13,161 nt of DNA from Pseudomonadota bacterium (GCA_023435945.1 JAEZLB010000015.1:1-13161); one strand, 5' to 3'. Shown: positions 6,777 through 13,161, counted from the stretch's first letter. Notes: a model not told the origin generated them from the letters alone. Numbers and translations are program-made.

Positions 6777-7328
6777 CTACCATTGCAGCTTACGCTGCTT
6801 TGGCGTCAACCTGGCTGCTGACTGGCCTCGCACTGATACCACTTGTGCATCTATCCTGTGTATGCCGGAGAAGCGGTCGAACAGCGCTAGATCGATACTC
6901 TTCAGCAGCGCTGGATGCTCACACTGATATCGGACCACCGATTCGATGTCTGCATGAGATTCGTGGCCGTGTCCATGCGAGTCCGCTCCTCGCCCCTCCC
7001 TGAAGGGAAGATCCAGCTCAACATCCTGCACCTTGCATCCTGCCTCGGCATTCAGAACGAACAGGGAAGCAGGCTTGTGGAACTGCTCACGCAGGGCTTG
7101 CACCGCTTTTCTCTGCTGGTCAGTACGTGGCTCGTGTTCAAAACCCACCAGGTTATCCATGGGAGATTGCAAAGCGATCTCGACTTGTGATCCTTCCATT
7201 ACAACCTGCAGGACGGCATTGCCATGCACATGGGCTTTGCCGCCATGTGCATGAACAGCCGGACCGGATAAAGATGTCAGAACACCGGCGCTTACGCACA
7301 TCGCAATAACAATTCGTTTCATCTTCAT
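6777..7328 (-). CDS. DUF2796 histidine-rich periplasmic protein, probable zinc binder
   Basis: First gene of the four-gene operon, 183 residues. A signal peptide (residues 1 to about 27, ending 'GPAVHA') is followed immediately by a histidine cluster 'HAHGGKAHVHG' at 26-36. A second cluster 'SHGHGHESH' lies at 117-125, and Cys98 and 'CEH' at 136-138 add further ligands. 'SPMDNLVGFEHEP' at 55-67 is the family's hallmark. The protein probably binds zinc in the periplasm and works with the downstream ABC transporter and DUF3299 protein; in P. aeruginosa the matching gene PA4063 heads a Zur-controlled operon (from memory). Start 7328 is preferred; the second ATG at 7322 leaves the signal peptide equally good. 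The frame is open further upstream to 7493, but that extension runs into the DUF1232 gene and is not credible. The ribosome-binding site is weak. Confidence 0.9.
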   Translation of the reverse strand: MKMKRIVIAMCVSAGVLTSLSGPAVHAHGGKAHVHGNAVLQVVMEGSQVEIALQSPMDNLVGFEHEPRTDQQRKAVQALREQFHKPASLFVLNAEAGCKVQDVELDLPFREGRGADSHGHGHESHADIESVVRYQCEHPALLKSIDLALFDRFSGIHRIDAQVVSVRGQSAARLTPKQRKLQW

Positions 7329-7395
7329 ACGCTTTACTTGACTTTCAATTTCATAAGGCCGCCCAGCCAGACGTACCTGGCCAGCAAGAGCACTT

Positions 7396-7427
7396 GTATT
7401 GTAAAGAATATGGCAGTGATGAGTTAA
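7396..7427 (-). promoter_or_regulatory. Candidate promoter of the DUF2796 operon with a palindrome over the -10
   Basis: On the minus strand, TTAACT (7427-7422, 4 of 6 to the -35 consensus) and TACAAT (7403-7398, 5 of 6 to the -10) are 18 bp apart, about 70 bp upstream of the DUF2796 start. An imperfect AT-rich dyad GTATT-N6-AATAT (7396-7411) overlaps the -10, as a repressor site would. A Zur box is expected by analogy, but this dyad is not a close match to the Zur consensus I know. Confidence 0.35.
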
Positions 7428-7440
7428 CGGGCAGAATGGA

Positions 7441-7818
7441 TCAGGAAAGCCACTTCCATACCACCACAGCCATTCCCAGCCAGAGCAGGACAATCACCAC
7501 GGCCCCGGTGTAACTCCGAGGTTTTGCGTGGCGTGCCTGCAGCCATTCCTCGGCCTGCAAGCGGCATGCGGCCACCACCTGCTCGGGAAGAAGGCGTACC
7601 GCAAGCCATATCAGGACGGGCAACAGGATCAGCTCGTCCAGCAAACCCAGCACAGGAATAAAATCGGGAATCAGGTCGACAGGACTCAACGCATAGGCAA
7701 CCGCCAGCATGCACAAGCCTTTTGCCAACAAGGGCGTATCAGGATGACTGCGCGCAAACCATAACATCACCGTATCCTGGCGAACGCGTTTTGCCCATCT
7801 CTTTAAGGTAGCGAGCAT
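7441..7818 (-). CDS. YkvA-like DUF1232 small membrane protein
   Basis: A 125-residue protein of the DUF1232/YkvA family. The hallmark 'YALSPVDLIPDFIPVLGLLDELILLP' spans residues 42-67, within a hydrophobic stretch from about 32 to 77, and a second membrane segment lies near 105-123. Residues 1-30 ('LKRWAKRVRQDT...HPDTPLLAK') align with the usual N-terminus, so 7818 is the natural start even though no good Shine-Dalgarno sequence precedes it. The function of the family is unknown; it is an inner-membrane protein. It lies 112 bp upstream of the DUF2796 gene on the same strand, and the candidate operon promoter sits in that gap, so cotranscription is possible but not required. Confidence 0.88.
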   Translation of the reverse strand: MLATLKRWAKRVRQDTVMLWFARSHPDTPLLAKGLCMLAVAYALSPVDLIPDFIPVLGLLDELILLPVLIWLAVRLLPEQVVAACRLQAEEWLQARHAKPRSYTGAVVIVLLWLGMAVVVWKWLS

Positions 7819-7987
7819 GGCAGGGATGCAAAAGGTTTCCGAAAATGAGACGAATGGCCTCTCCGATATAACCTGATTTTATGCGGGGATGACTCGTCCT
7901 GCCATGACAATAGCGCACTATGCCGGGCTGCACAGTGAGAAAGCGCATTGATGAAACAAAGACTGCATCCATCTGGCCGCAGCCGTG

Positions 7988-8504
7988 TCAGGCCACCTGT
8001 TCCGCCAGAGGATGGCTTTGACGGTGATAGAGGAATTCCAGCACGGCGCGCCGGCATTCGATGTATGTCGCATCCTGCGCCAGCGTTACCCTGTCTCGTG
8101 GCCTGTCCAGCTCCACGCTCAGGACTTCCCCTATGGTTACGGCCGGACCATTGGTCCGCATGACAATGCGATCCGACATCAGCACCGCCTCGTCCCCATC
8201 CTGCGTGACCATGATGACCGTGGACTGGATTCGCGCCACAATCCATCCTCATCAGTTTCATCCGGCAGATGCGCGCGTCAGCCCATCAAGTGCACCTCGC
8301 AAAGCATCACACTTATAGGGGGGATCAGACCGGCCACCGGGCTCAACAAGGTCGACCTGCTGCATCCAGCGTGTCTAACCAGGAAAATGAATGCCCCTTT
8401 CGAACTTCGATGTTGATATCGGCAAGCGCATAATAAGGGCCGCGGCTGGTATGAAACATCACTTTCACTTGCTGAATATCGATAAACTTGCCGAAGTGAT
8501 CCAT
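7988..8504 (-). pseudogene. Decayed nitrate-type ABC transporter ATPase (NrtD/NasD-like)
   Basis: Pieces of an NrtD-type ATPase lie in order but in different frames. From the ATG at 8504, 'FGKFIDIQQV...SRGPYYALADINIEVRKG' matches the family N-terminus. A missing base in the C run at 8394-8397 shifts the frame. In the next frame a ruined Walker A region reads 'RHAGCSRSTLL' (intact genes: GHSGCGKSTLL), so the catalytic lysine is arginine. It stops near 8262. The middle of the protein (Q-loop, signature, Walker B; roughly 110-130 residues) is gone. After a further shift near 8247, the last 84 or so residues (8239-7988) run 'ARIQSTVIMVTQDGDEAVLMSDRIVM...LEFLY'. There the switch histidine is also lost (VTQD for VTHD). 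The spacing to the permease remnant (10 bp) and an AAGAG site survive. An origin from a cyanate or bicarbonate transporter (Cyn/Cmp) cannot be excluded, but the adjacent nasT favours nitrate. Confidence 0.85.
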
Positions 8505-8514
8505 ATCGACTCTT

Positions 8515-8967
8515 TCAGTTACACACTTTTGGATAGCTGAATGCCATAAACAGCATCACCAGCGCCTGTTCGAGCAGATAGCTCACCACGCCGATCACAA
8601 CGAGGGCTATGATGATGTAAGCCACACTGAGGTTATTCCATTCATCCCATACCCGGAAACCTATACCCACACTGCCGATCACCAGCCATACCGTGTCCAC
8701 TGCAAGCCTCACTCCAGTCAACATATGCGGCAGCACAACTGGGACCAGAATCTTGGTCATGATTTTCTATTCTGACAGATTCAGTACCCTGGCCACCTTC
8801 ATGTAATCCTGCGGCACGCTGCGAACGCTCATTGCGGTATTGATGACCATGGGCCAGATCGAACAAATGAAAATGGCCCAAGTAACTGCGGGGGCCGCCT
8901 TGAATTTCAGCAAGCGAATGATGGGATTGAACATGGCACCCAGAAAGCTGAAACGCCCGGCATACAT
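8515..8967 (-). pseudogene. Truncated, nonsense-mutated nitrate-type ABC permease (NrtB-like)
   Basis: One frame runs from about 8967 to the stop at 8515 and is interrupted by TAG at 8769-8767. Family members have tryptophan at that point ('LSEW.I.TKILVP'), so a TGG to TAG change is the simplest explanation. Before it, 'TWAIFICSIWPMVINTAMSVRSVPQDYMKVARVLNLSE' is clearly NrtB; after it comes 'TKILVPVVLPHMLTGVRLAVDTVWLVIG' and then 'VGIGFRVWDEWNN'. About eight residues (the usual VAAEMLTG) are deleted between WLVI and SVGIGF. About 14 residues (the 'PVSPLAWLP' segment) are missing between 'NPIIRLLK' and 'FKAAPA'. The first half of the gene, including the N-terminal membrane segments, is absent: nasT ends at 8987, directly before the remnant. 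The encoded transporter cannot be functional. Confidence 0.87.
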
Positions 8968-8986
8968 TGCGCCATTCCGGCGCCGC

Positions 8987-9610
8987 TCAGGCCAGCATAT
9001 CGGCTACATCGATCATGCGCTGCGCCACTTCGGCCAGCTTCAACTTGCGCTCCATGGCAAAACGCCGCAAGCGGCGATACGCCTCTTCCTCGGAGCACCG
9101 ATAACGCTCCATCAGCAAACCTTTTGCACGCTCCACGAATTTCCTTTCTTCCAGCTTCAGTTTTGCATCCTGCAATTCCTGGCGGAGTTTCTGTTCGACC
9201 TGAAAACGTGTCATTGCCACGTCCAGCACTGCAGCGACACGATCCGGCAACAACCCCGCTACCACGTAAGCAGCCACACCCGCCTCAATCGCCAGTTGCA
9301 TCCGCTCCTGGCTGGCATCTTCGGTAAAACACACGATGGGGCATCTTGCGTGAGCTGTTGCTACCACTACCCGCTGCACTACGCCATCCGATTGCGAGTC
9401 GATGATGATCAGATCCGGGGCCAGACGCGAAATCTGTGTCTCTATATCGGCCTCCGGCGCTAAGGCCGCCAGGATGTTGTATCCTCCTTCCAGCAAGCCG
9501 ATTCGAAGATCGCGCGCACGATCGGCACGTTCTATCGCATCGCGATCGGCGCCGGGCGGTGCAAGGACCGAATTAATTACGATAATCCGGAGTTGTCTGG
9601 CATCTGTCAT
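8987..9610 (-). CDS. nasT: NasT-like ANTAR-domain nitrate/nitrite response regulator
   Basis: A 207-residue RNA-binding antiterminator. Residues 7-135 form a receiver-like domain ending 'GVAAYVVAGLLPDRV', with 'LIIIDSQSD' at 67-75 supplying one aspartate. The usual acidic pair after the first strand is replaced ('IIVINS'), as in NasT-type pseudo-receivers that are not phosphorylated. After a coiled linker, residues 141-203 form the ANTAR domain: 'ERAKGLLMERYRCSEEEAYRRL' (160-181) and 'KLAEVAQRMIDVADML' (191-206). NasT normally binds leader hairpins of nitrate assimilation operons and prevents termination, and is held inactive by NasS without nitrate. The ATG at 9610 gives the normal family length; the open frame extends to 9910, but that part has no family match and contains the promoter. 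The gene looks intact, although its usual neighbours nasS and nrtA are absent and nrtB and nrtD are ruined, so any target lies elsewhere. Confidence 0.9.
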   Translation of the reverse strand: MTDARQLRIIVINSVLAPPGADRDAIERADRARDLRIGLLEGGYNILAALAPEADIETQISRLAPDLIIIDSQSDGVVQRVVVATAHARCPIVCFTEDASQERMQLAIEAGVAAYVVAGLLPDRVAAVLDVAMTRFQVEQKLRQELQDAKLKLEERKFVERAKGLLMERYRCSEEEAYRRLRRFAMERKLKLAEVAQRMIDVADMLA

Positions 9611-9735
9611 GAAGGTACTCGCTGATGAGATTTCCTGAAACCGGATGCGCTTGGATGCCGGATACCGAATCGCCCTCCCCATGGCCGGCCCTCCCGCTCC
9701 TATCGGCACTGCAATGACGCACTTCGCCTGCTCAC

Positions 9736-9752
9736 AGCAAAATGCATGCCGC
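9736..9752 (-). promoter_or_regulatory. Sigma-54 (-24/-12) promoter candidate for nasT
   Basis: Reading the minus strand, GCGGCATGCATTTTGCT places GG (9750-9749) and GC (9738-9737) exactly 10 bases apart. It matches the core TGGCAC-N5-TTGC at 8 of 10 positions, including all invariant bases. Transcription would start near 9725, leaving a leader of about 115 bases before nasT. Confidence 0.55.
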
Positions 9753-9801
9753 AGAATAAGGAAAGCAAACCCTGTCCCGACGGACTTCACATGGCCGGAT
9801 A

Positions 9802-9818
9802 CGCACCAAAATCGTGAT
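9802..9818 (-). promoter_or_regulatory. NtrC-like binding site upstream of nasT
   Basis: On the minus strand, ATCACGATTTTGGTGCG matches the 17-bp NtrC site (TGCACCA-N3-TGGTGCA) at 10 of its 14 specified bases, with a perfect TGGTGC right half. It is centred about 85 bp before the predicted start, a normal enhancer distance. The half-site with flank (CGCACCAAA on the plus strand) recurs 30 bp further upstream at 9832-9840, but without a good partner half. Confidence 0.45.
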
Positions 9819-10035
9819 ATGGACCACCCTGCGCACCAAACCAACCAGCTATTACGCCTAGGAAGAAGCCATTCCGGGAGCCCCCTTGCATTCTCCAGTA
9901 TCAGGCGCACCAGTCATAATTCGGACCAATCAGCGCTCAGGAACAACAGCTTCCGGAAAGTAAGACGAAATTTCAGATGACTTGAAGCTTAAAGGGCAGA
10001 CAGCTAGGGCGGACTCATAAGGACACATCAGGAAT

Positions 10036-12552
10036 TCAGGCAGGCGCCGATGGGCTAATCGAGCACCAGGCACCGGCTTCGTGGAATTTTCTCTCGCCCA
10101 GCCCTTTGCTTGCCAGCCATGCCGTCATGAATGCATGCAGATCGTCGGCCTTGATCGGCTTGGATAACAGAAATCCCTGGTAGGCATCGCACCCGTTTTC
10201 ATTGAGGAATCGAAGCTGCTCCTGCGTCTCTACGCCTTCGGCAATGACTGACAAGCCCAGGTTTTGTCCCAGGGCGATGATGGCCTGAGAAATTGCCACG
10301 TCCTGCGGATCATTCGGCACATCGTTGACAAAGGAGCGATCGATCTTGAGCTGATGCAGCGGTAATCGCTTCAGATATGACAACGAGGAATACCCGGTAC
10401 CGAAATCATCCAGCGAGAAAGTCAGGCCATGAGCCTGCAATGCCATCATCTTTTCAACAGCATCTTGCGTGTCTTCGAGCAGGACTGATTCCGTCAATTC
10501 CAGCTTGAGCAAACTCGGATTGGCACCGCTCTGCTTCAGAATTTCTATGACATTGGCGACAAAATCATTGTGGCGGAATTCACGCGCACTGATGTTAACT
10601 GACATGGTCAAACCGGCCGTCAGCGGATCGCGTGACCAGGCTGCCAATTGAGCGCAGGCCGCCTCCAATACCCAGCGCCCCAACTGCACGATCAAACCTG
10701 TTTCTTCTGCAAGCGGAATAAACTCGTAGGGCGGTACCTGGTCACGCTGCGGATGGAGCCAGCGTATCAGCGCTTCCACGCCTGTCACTCGCCCGTCGCG
10801 CGTAACCTGCGGCTGATAAACCAGACTGAATGCTTCGCCTTCCATGCTGGCACGAAAATCAGCTTCCAAGCCCATTTGCGAACTGATGGCTGTTTGCATG
10901 GTCGGATCGAAAAAGCGGATTACATTGCGGCCGGCAGCCTTGGCGCGATACATAGCCAGGTCAGCATGCTTGAGCAACTCATGACTACTCCTGTCCTGGG
11001 CATTAAACAAGGCGACACCGATACTGGAGGTACTCAGGTACTGATAGCCGCTCAAGTCGTAAGGCCGTTTCAATGTCGCCAACAATTTTTCGCCTACCGC
11101 TTCGGCCTGTGAGGCAGCCATCCTGATATCGCTGTCCAGGCCCTCCAACAACACCACGAACTCATCGCCGCCCCAGCGGGCTACCGTATCCGTTTGTCGA
11201 ATGCTGCCCGTTAAGCGTAGCGCGACCTGCTGCAACAGCAAATCGCCTTTGTCGTGGCCGTAACTATCGTTCAACGTCTTGAAATTATCCAGGTCGATAA
11301 ACATCACCGCCCCTTGGCATTGATTGCGCGTACAAGCAAGCACCGCTTGCTGCAAGCGATCCTGCAGTAACTGGCGGTTGGGCAGGCCGGTCAGCTGATC
11401 GTAGAATGCCAACCGCTGAATCTGCTCTTCTGCAGTCTTACGCTTGCTGATGTCAGTATTGATGGAGAAAATGGATTGGGGATTCCCTTTATCATCTCTC
11501 ACCAGCGTCCAACTGCTTTCCACTGTCAGCAGCTTGCCCTCCTTATGCCACTTCTGATGTTCGCCGCTCCACTCTCCGACCAGCGTCATTGAATCCAGCA
11601 TGTGCTGGAACAGCTCTGGTTCATGGTAAAGAAAATCTTTTGCACAGCGTCCCAGCACTTCCTCGCGCCTCCAGCCGAACATCTGTTCCGCTCCACGATT
11701 CCAGTACATGACGTGCTGCTCCATGTCGCTGACCACGATGGCATCCTTTGCCTTATCCAGCAGCGAAGCCTGACGGCGGAACTTGTCTTCGCTTTCTCGC
11801 AACGCAATCAGATAACCCTCACGCTCATTAGCCTGTAGTGCCATCTGGCGGACCATGTGGCGCCCATAAGCAATCGCTGCGGCCACCAGTATCAGCACGA
11901 ATCCCAGCAACACATACTGATAACGGCGCAATTGTTCGACCGCCGACAGTTCACGCGTCAGCAAGTCGTTCTGGATCAGCGCTACATGTTCACGAAATAC
12001 CGCCAGCGTGCCGATTACATCCGCATAACGCCTGTCCATCATCGTCATACGCATCAGCGCGTACTCAGGATCCCCCTCTTTCAGCGCCGTGAATACCCTT
12101 TCCGCTTCCCTGACCATCTCGTTCATCGTCGCATCAATGGTACTGAGATGACGTTGCAGCGCCTGCACCGATTGCACCATTTCCCAACCATACTCGGTGG
12201 ACTGGTCGAAGCGTCCCTGCAATTGAAACTGAGCCTTCGCCAACGTCTCCTCGAATGTCTGCGCTGCATCTTTCAGCTTTTTCTCTTCCCGCTCAAATTC
12301 ACGGGTTTCAAATACGGTATTGCCTGGCGCATTGACACTACTGGCGAGGCTTACCAAAGAAGAGTAACTCGCCAGTTGCTCTACCCACGCCCGATTGGCA
12401 TTGACGGAGCGCTGATAGGACTCCACCAGTTGGTGGTTGAATAGCATGCCCAGCGCTACTACCAACACGTTGATAATGGCTAGCGTGAAATAAGGCCTAT
12501 GCCACTTAATAGTGCGAGTAAGCCTTGCAGCTGCATGGGTGAAGTGCGACAT
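10036..12552 (-). CDS. Membrane PAS-GGDEF-EAL protein (diguanylate cyclase/c-di-GMP phosphodiesterase)
   Basis: An 838-residue inner-membrane signalling protein. Membrane segments near 21-38 and 211-229 flank a mostly helical periplasmic domain (about 40-208), as in four-helix sensor modules. A PAS domain follows (about 255-373, 'DAIVVSDMEQHVMYWNRGAEQMFGW', ending 'DISKRK'). The GGDEF domain (about 380-548) has an intact GGDEF at 461-465 and an inhibitory RxxD site (RQTD, 452-455) five residues before it, so it could make c-di-GMP with product inhibition. The EAL domain (about 562-810) keeps EAL at 593-595, 'ELTES' at 685-689, 'DDFGTGYSS' at 715-723, 'KIDRSF' at 736-741 and 'EGVET' at 772-776, so phosphodiesterase activity is also expected. 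Which activity dominates cannot be read from sequence. The start at 12552 puts the first membrane segment at the normal place. A 6-bp hairpin covers the ribosome-binding region. The gene appears monocistronic. Confidence 0.93.
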   Translation of the reverse strand: MSHFTHAAARLTRTIKWHRPYFTLAIINVLVVALGMLFNHQLVESYQRSVNANRAWVEQLASYSSLVSLASSVNAPGNTVFETREFEREEKKLKDAAQTFEETLAKAQFQLQGRFDQSTEYGWEMVQSVQALQRHLSTIDATMNEMVREAERVFTALKEGDPEYALMRMTMMDRRYADVIGTLAVFREHVALIQNDLLTRELSAVEQLRRYQYVLLGFVLILVAAAIAYGRHMVRQMALQANEREGYLIALRESEDKFRRQASLLDKAKDAIVVSDMEQHVMYWNRGAEQMFGWRREEVLGRCAKDFLYHEPELFQHMLDSMTLVGEWSGEHQKWHKEGKLLTVESSWTLVRDDKGNPQSIFSINTDISKRKTAEEQIQRLAFYDQLTGLPNRQLLQDRLQQAVLACTRNQCQGAVMFIDLDNFKTLNDSYGHDKGDLLLQQVALRLTGSIRQTDTVARWGGDEFVVLLEGLDSDIRMAASQAEAVGEKLLATLKRPYDLSGYQYLSTSSIGVALFNAQDRSSHELLKHADLAMYRAKAAGRNVIRFFDPTMQTAISSQMGLEADFRASMEGEAFSLVYQPQVTRDGRVTGVEALIRWLHPQRDQVPPYEFIPLAEETGLIVQLGRWVLEAACAQLAAWSRDPLTAGLTMSVNISAREFRHNDFVANVIEILKQSGANPSLLKLELTESVLLEDTQDAVEKMMALQAHGLTFSLDDFGTGYSSLSYLKRLPLHQLKIDRSFVNDVPNDPQDVAISQAIIALGQNLGLSVIAEGVETQEQLRFLNENGCDAYQGFLLSKPIKADDLHAFMTAWLASKGLGERKFHEAGAWCSISPSAPA

Positions 12553-12558
12553 GGCATT

Positions 12559-12573
12559 CCCATAGTCTATGGG
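12559..12573 (-). promoter_or_regulatory. Hairpin covering the ribosome-binding region of the PAS-GGDEF-EAL gene
   Basis: CCCATA-GTC-TATGGG forms a perfect 6-bp stem with a 3-base loop, starting 6 bp before the start codon. On the transcript the only Shine-Dalgarno-like bases (GGGAA) lie partly in the 3' arm of this stem, so folding would reduce initiation. It could also be a DNA-level operator. Confidence 0.35.
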
Positions 12574-12728
12574 TCGGTTTTCAGGGAAATTGCAACAGCA
12601 ATCGGGATCAGAGGAAAAATGCAGGTTTGCACGGATGCCCTTAATCCCTGCTTACTTTCCCTTCTCATACAGTTACGGCAGACTTCGCGGTATCTTTAAC
12701 ATCCTGACAACATTGAAAGCCCTGCAAC

Positions 12729-12752
12729 ATTCAGATTCATGGCACTCTGAAT
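12729..12752. repeat. 7-bp inverted repeat in the divergent promoter region
   Basis: ATTCAGA (12729-12735) and TCTGAAT (12746-12752) are perfect complements separated by 10 bases, a spacing usual for dimer operators. No T tract follows, so a terminator is unlikely. Confidence 0.35.
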
Positions 12753-12850
12753 CAGGTGCATTTCCAGCAATTTCTTGCTCTTTAAAAATCTTTTGTTGTA
12801 AGCCTAATCTGCCTTATTGCCATTGCACTTTTTGAGGACGCGAAGGTCAA

Positions 12851-12876
12851 GTAAGGACAACGCGTAAGAACAACGC
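12851..12876 (+). repeat. Tandem 13-bp direct repeat upstream of the small gene
   Basis: GTAAGGACAACGC (12851-12863) is followed without a gap by GTAAGAACAACGC (12864-12876), with one mismatch. It ends 24 bp before the ribosome-binding site of the small gene. It may be a site for a protein binding direct repeats, such as a response regulator, or a replication slip. Confidence 0.5.
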
Positions 12877-12912
12877 CAGGATTGTGTATGTCATTACATT
12901 AAGGAGTAGGCA

Positions 12913-13083
12913 ATGTCAGACTTAAACAACATGAATCCGACGCCTCCGAAAGAGGTCAGGGAAAAGCTTGCCAAGCAGGATCAGGAAACAAAAAATCATC
13001 TGCCTGCTGAGCGTACCAATGATTCAGAGGTTGACCCTAAAATGCCCAAGAAAGATATCTTGAGGGGTTTTCACGGAGGCTAG
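12913..13083 (+). CDS. Small hydrophilic protein of unknown function
   Basis: An ATG at 12913 opens a 56-residue frame ending with TAG at 13081-13083. A strong AAGGAG (12901-12906) lies 6 bp before the start, the best ribosome-binding site in the window. The product is charged and lacks any hydrophobic segment or cysteine. It starts 'MSDLNNMNPTPPKEVREKL', is rich in Lys, Glu, Asp, Asn and Pro in the middle, and ends 'KKDILRGFHGG'. That composition suggests an unstructured or stress-type cytoplasmic peptide, but I recognise no family and assign no function. It is divergent from the PAS-GGDEF-EAL gene and separated from it by 360 bp with repeats, so joint control is possible. The conserved-looking Gly-rich end and the strong ribosome-binding site are the reasons to think it is real. 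Confidence 0.68.
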   Translation: MSDLNNMNPTPPKEVREKLAKQDQETKNHLPAERTNDSEVDPKMPKKDILRGFHGG

Positions 13084-13131
13084 TCCCCTAGTGTGGAACT
13101 GGAGAAGAGTTTGAGGTTATTTTTGCTTCCT

Positions 13132-13145
13132 CGTCACAAGTGACG
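13132..13145. repeat. Short palindrome after the small gene
   Basis: CGTCAC-AA-GTGACG is a perfect 6-bp inverted repeat with a 2-base centre, about 50 bp past the small gene's stop. No T run follows within the window, so it is more likely an operator for something beyond the right edge than a terminator. Confidence 0.25.
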
Positions 13146-13161
13146 CCATATGGCACGGATG

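Larger units (their letters stand above)
9611..10035. other. Intergenic region between the PAS-GGDEF-EAL gene and nasT
   Basis: These 425 bp lie downstream of the PAS-GGDEF-EAL gene and upstream of nasT. They hold the -24/-12 element, the NtrC-like site and the repeated CGCACCAAA. Open frames on both strands (plus 9645-9980, and the minus extension of nasT) show no recognisable protein. I see no T-tract terminator after the PAS-GGDEF-EAL stop codon at 10036. Confidence 0.6.
12553..12912. other. Divergent intergenic region between the PAS-GGDEF-EAL gene and a small gene
   Basis: These 360 bp must hold the promoters of both flanking genes. They contain the hairpin at 12559-12573, an inverted repeat at 12729-12752 and a tandem repeat at 12851-12876. 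No strong sigma-70 promoter stands out on either strand, and no open frame here looks like a gene. Confidence 0.55.

Noticed and set aside
7396..7411. Zur box upstream of DUF2796
   Set aside because: The dyad is imperfect and does not closely match the Zur consensus; kept only as part of a low-confidence promoter call.
7803..8261. Minus-strand 152-codon frame over the nrtD remnant
   Set aside because: Apart from a few residues at its start that align with NrtD before a frameshift, it is an out-of-frame reading of the pseudogene and spacer.
9611..9910. Extended N-terminus for NasT
   Set aside because: The 100 extra residues have no family match and overlap the -24/-12 promoter and NtrC-like site.
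10648..11112. Plus-strand 154-codon frame and similar ones across 10469-12444
   Set aside because: They are antisense to the PAS-GGDEF-EAL gene, whose motifs are all in frame on the minus strand.

Overview
The window looks like a chromosome segment from a betaproteobacterium, possibly of the Nitrosomonadales. This is inferred from moderate G+C, a betaproteobacterial-type NasT, and the pairing of DUF3305, Mrp and MobA genes; no rRNA or other decisive marker is present. There is no intact mobile element, tRNA or CRISPR array.

Layout. (1) 1-2551 carries a molybdenum-enzyme and Fe-S assembly group: the 5' part of a DUF3305 gene running off the left edge (-), the Fe-S carrier ATPase Mrp/ApbC (-), and divergent mobA (+). 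(2) 2552-3397 is about 850 bp without a convincing gene. It holds a 9-bp inverted repeat, a 12-bp-stem hairpin and two evenly spaced palindromes upstream of a LuxR-type regulator (3398-4129, +), which ends in a good rho-independent terminator. (3) 4178-7328 (-) is a tight four-gene operon: histidine-rich periplasmic DUF2796 protein, LolD/MacB-type ABC ATPase, FtsX-type permease and secreted DUF3299 protein. The same gene set is known from Pseudomonas aeruginosa (PA4063-PA4066), where I recall it as zinc-starvation (Zur) controlled. A YkvA-like DUF1232 gene lies upstream of it.

(4) 7988-9610 (-) is a ruined nitrate-assimilation locus. An intact nasT-like ANTAR regulator is followed directly by decayed fragments of the nitrate-type ABC permease (nrtB) and ATPase (nrtD). 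They carry an amber codon, frameshifts, large deletions and lost catalytic residues. Upstream of nasT is a good -24/-12 (sigma-54) promoter with an NtrC-like site about 85 bp before the predicted transcription start.

(5) 10036-12552 (-) is a membrane PAS-GGDEF-EAL protein with both catalytic signatures and the inhibitory site intact. Divergent from it, at the right edge, is a small hydrophilic protein of 56 residues with a strong ribosome-binding site, preceded by a tandem 13-bp repeat.

How the parts fit: mobA, Mrp and DUF3305 point to retained molybdenum-enzyme (probably formate dehydrogenase) maturation. The nitrate uptake genes are dead while their regulator and its promoter look intact. 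No wholly new multi-gene system is evident. The points most worth a second look are the orphaned nasT with its nitrogen-type promoter, the paired operator-like palindromes, and the unexplained structured intergenic elements.
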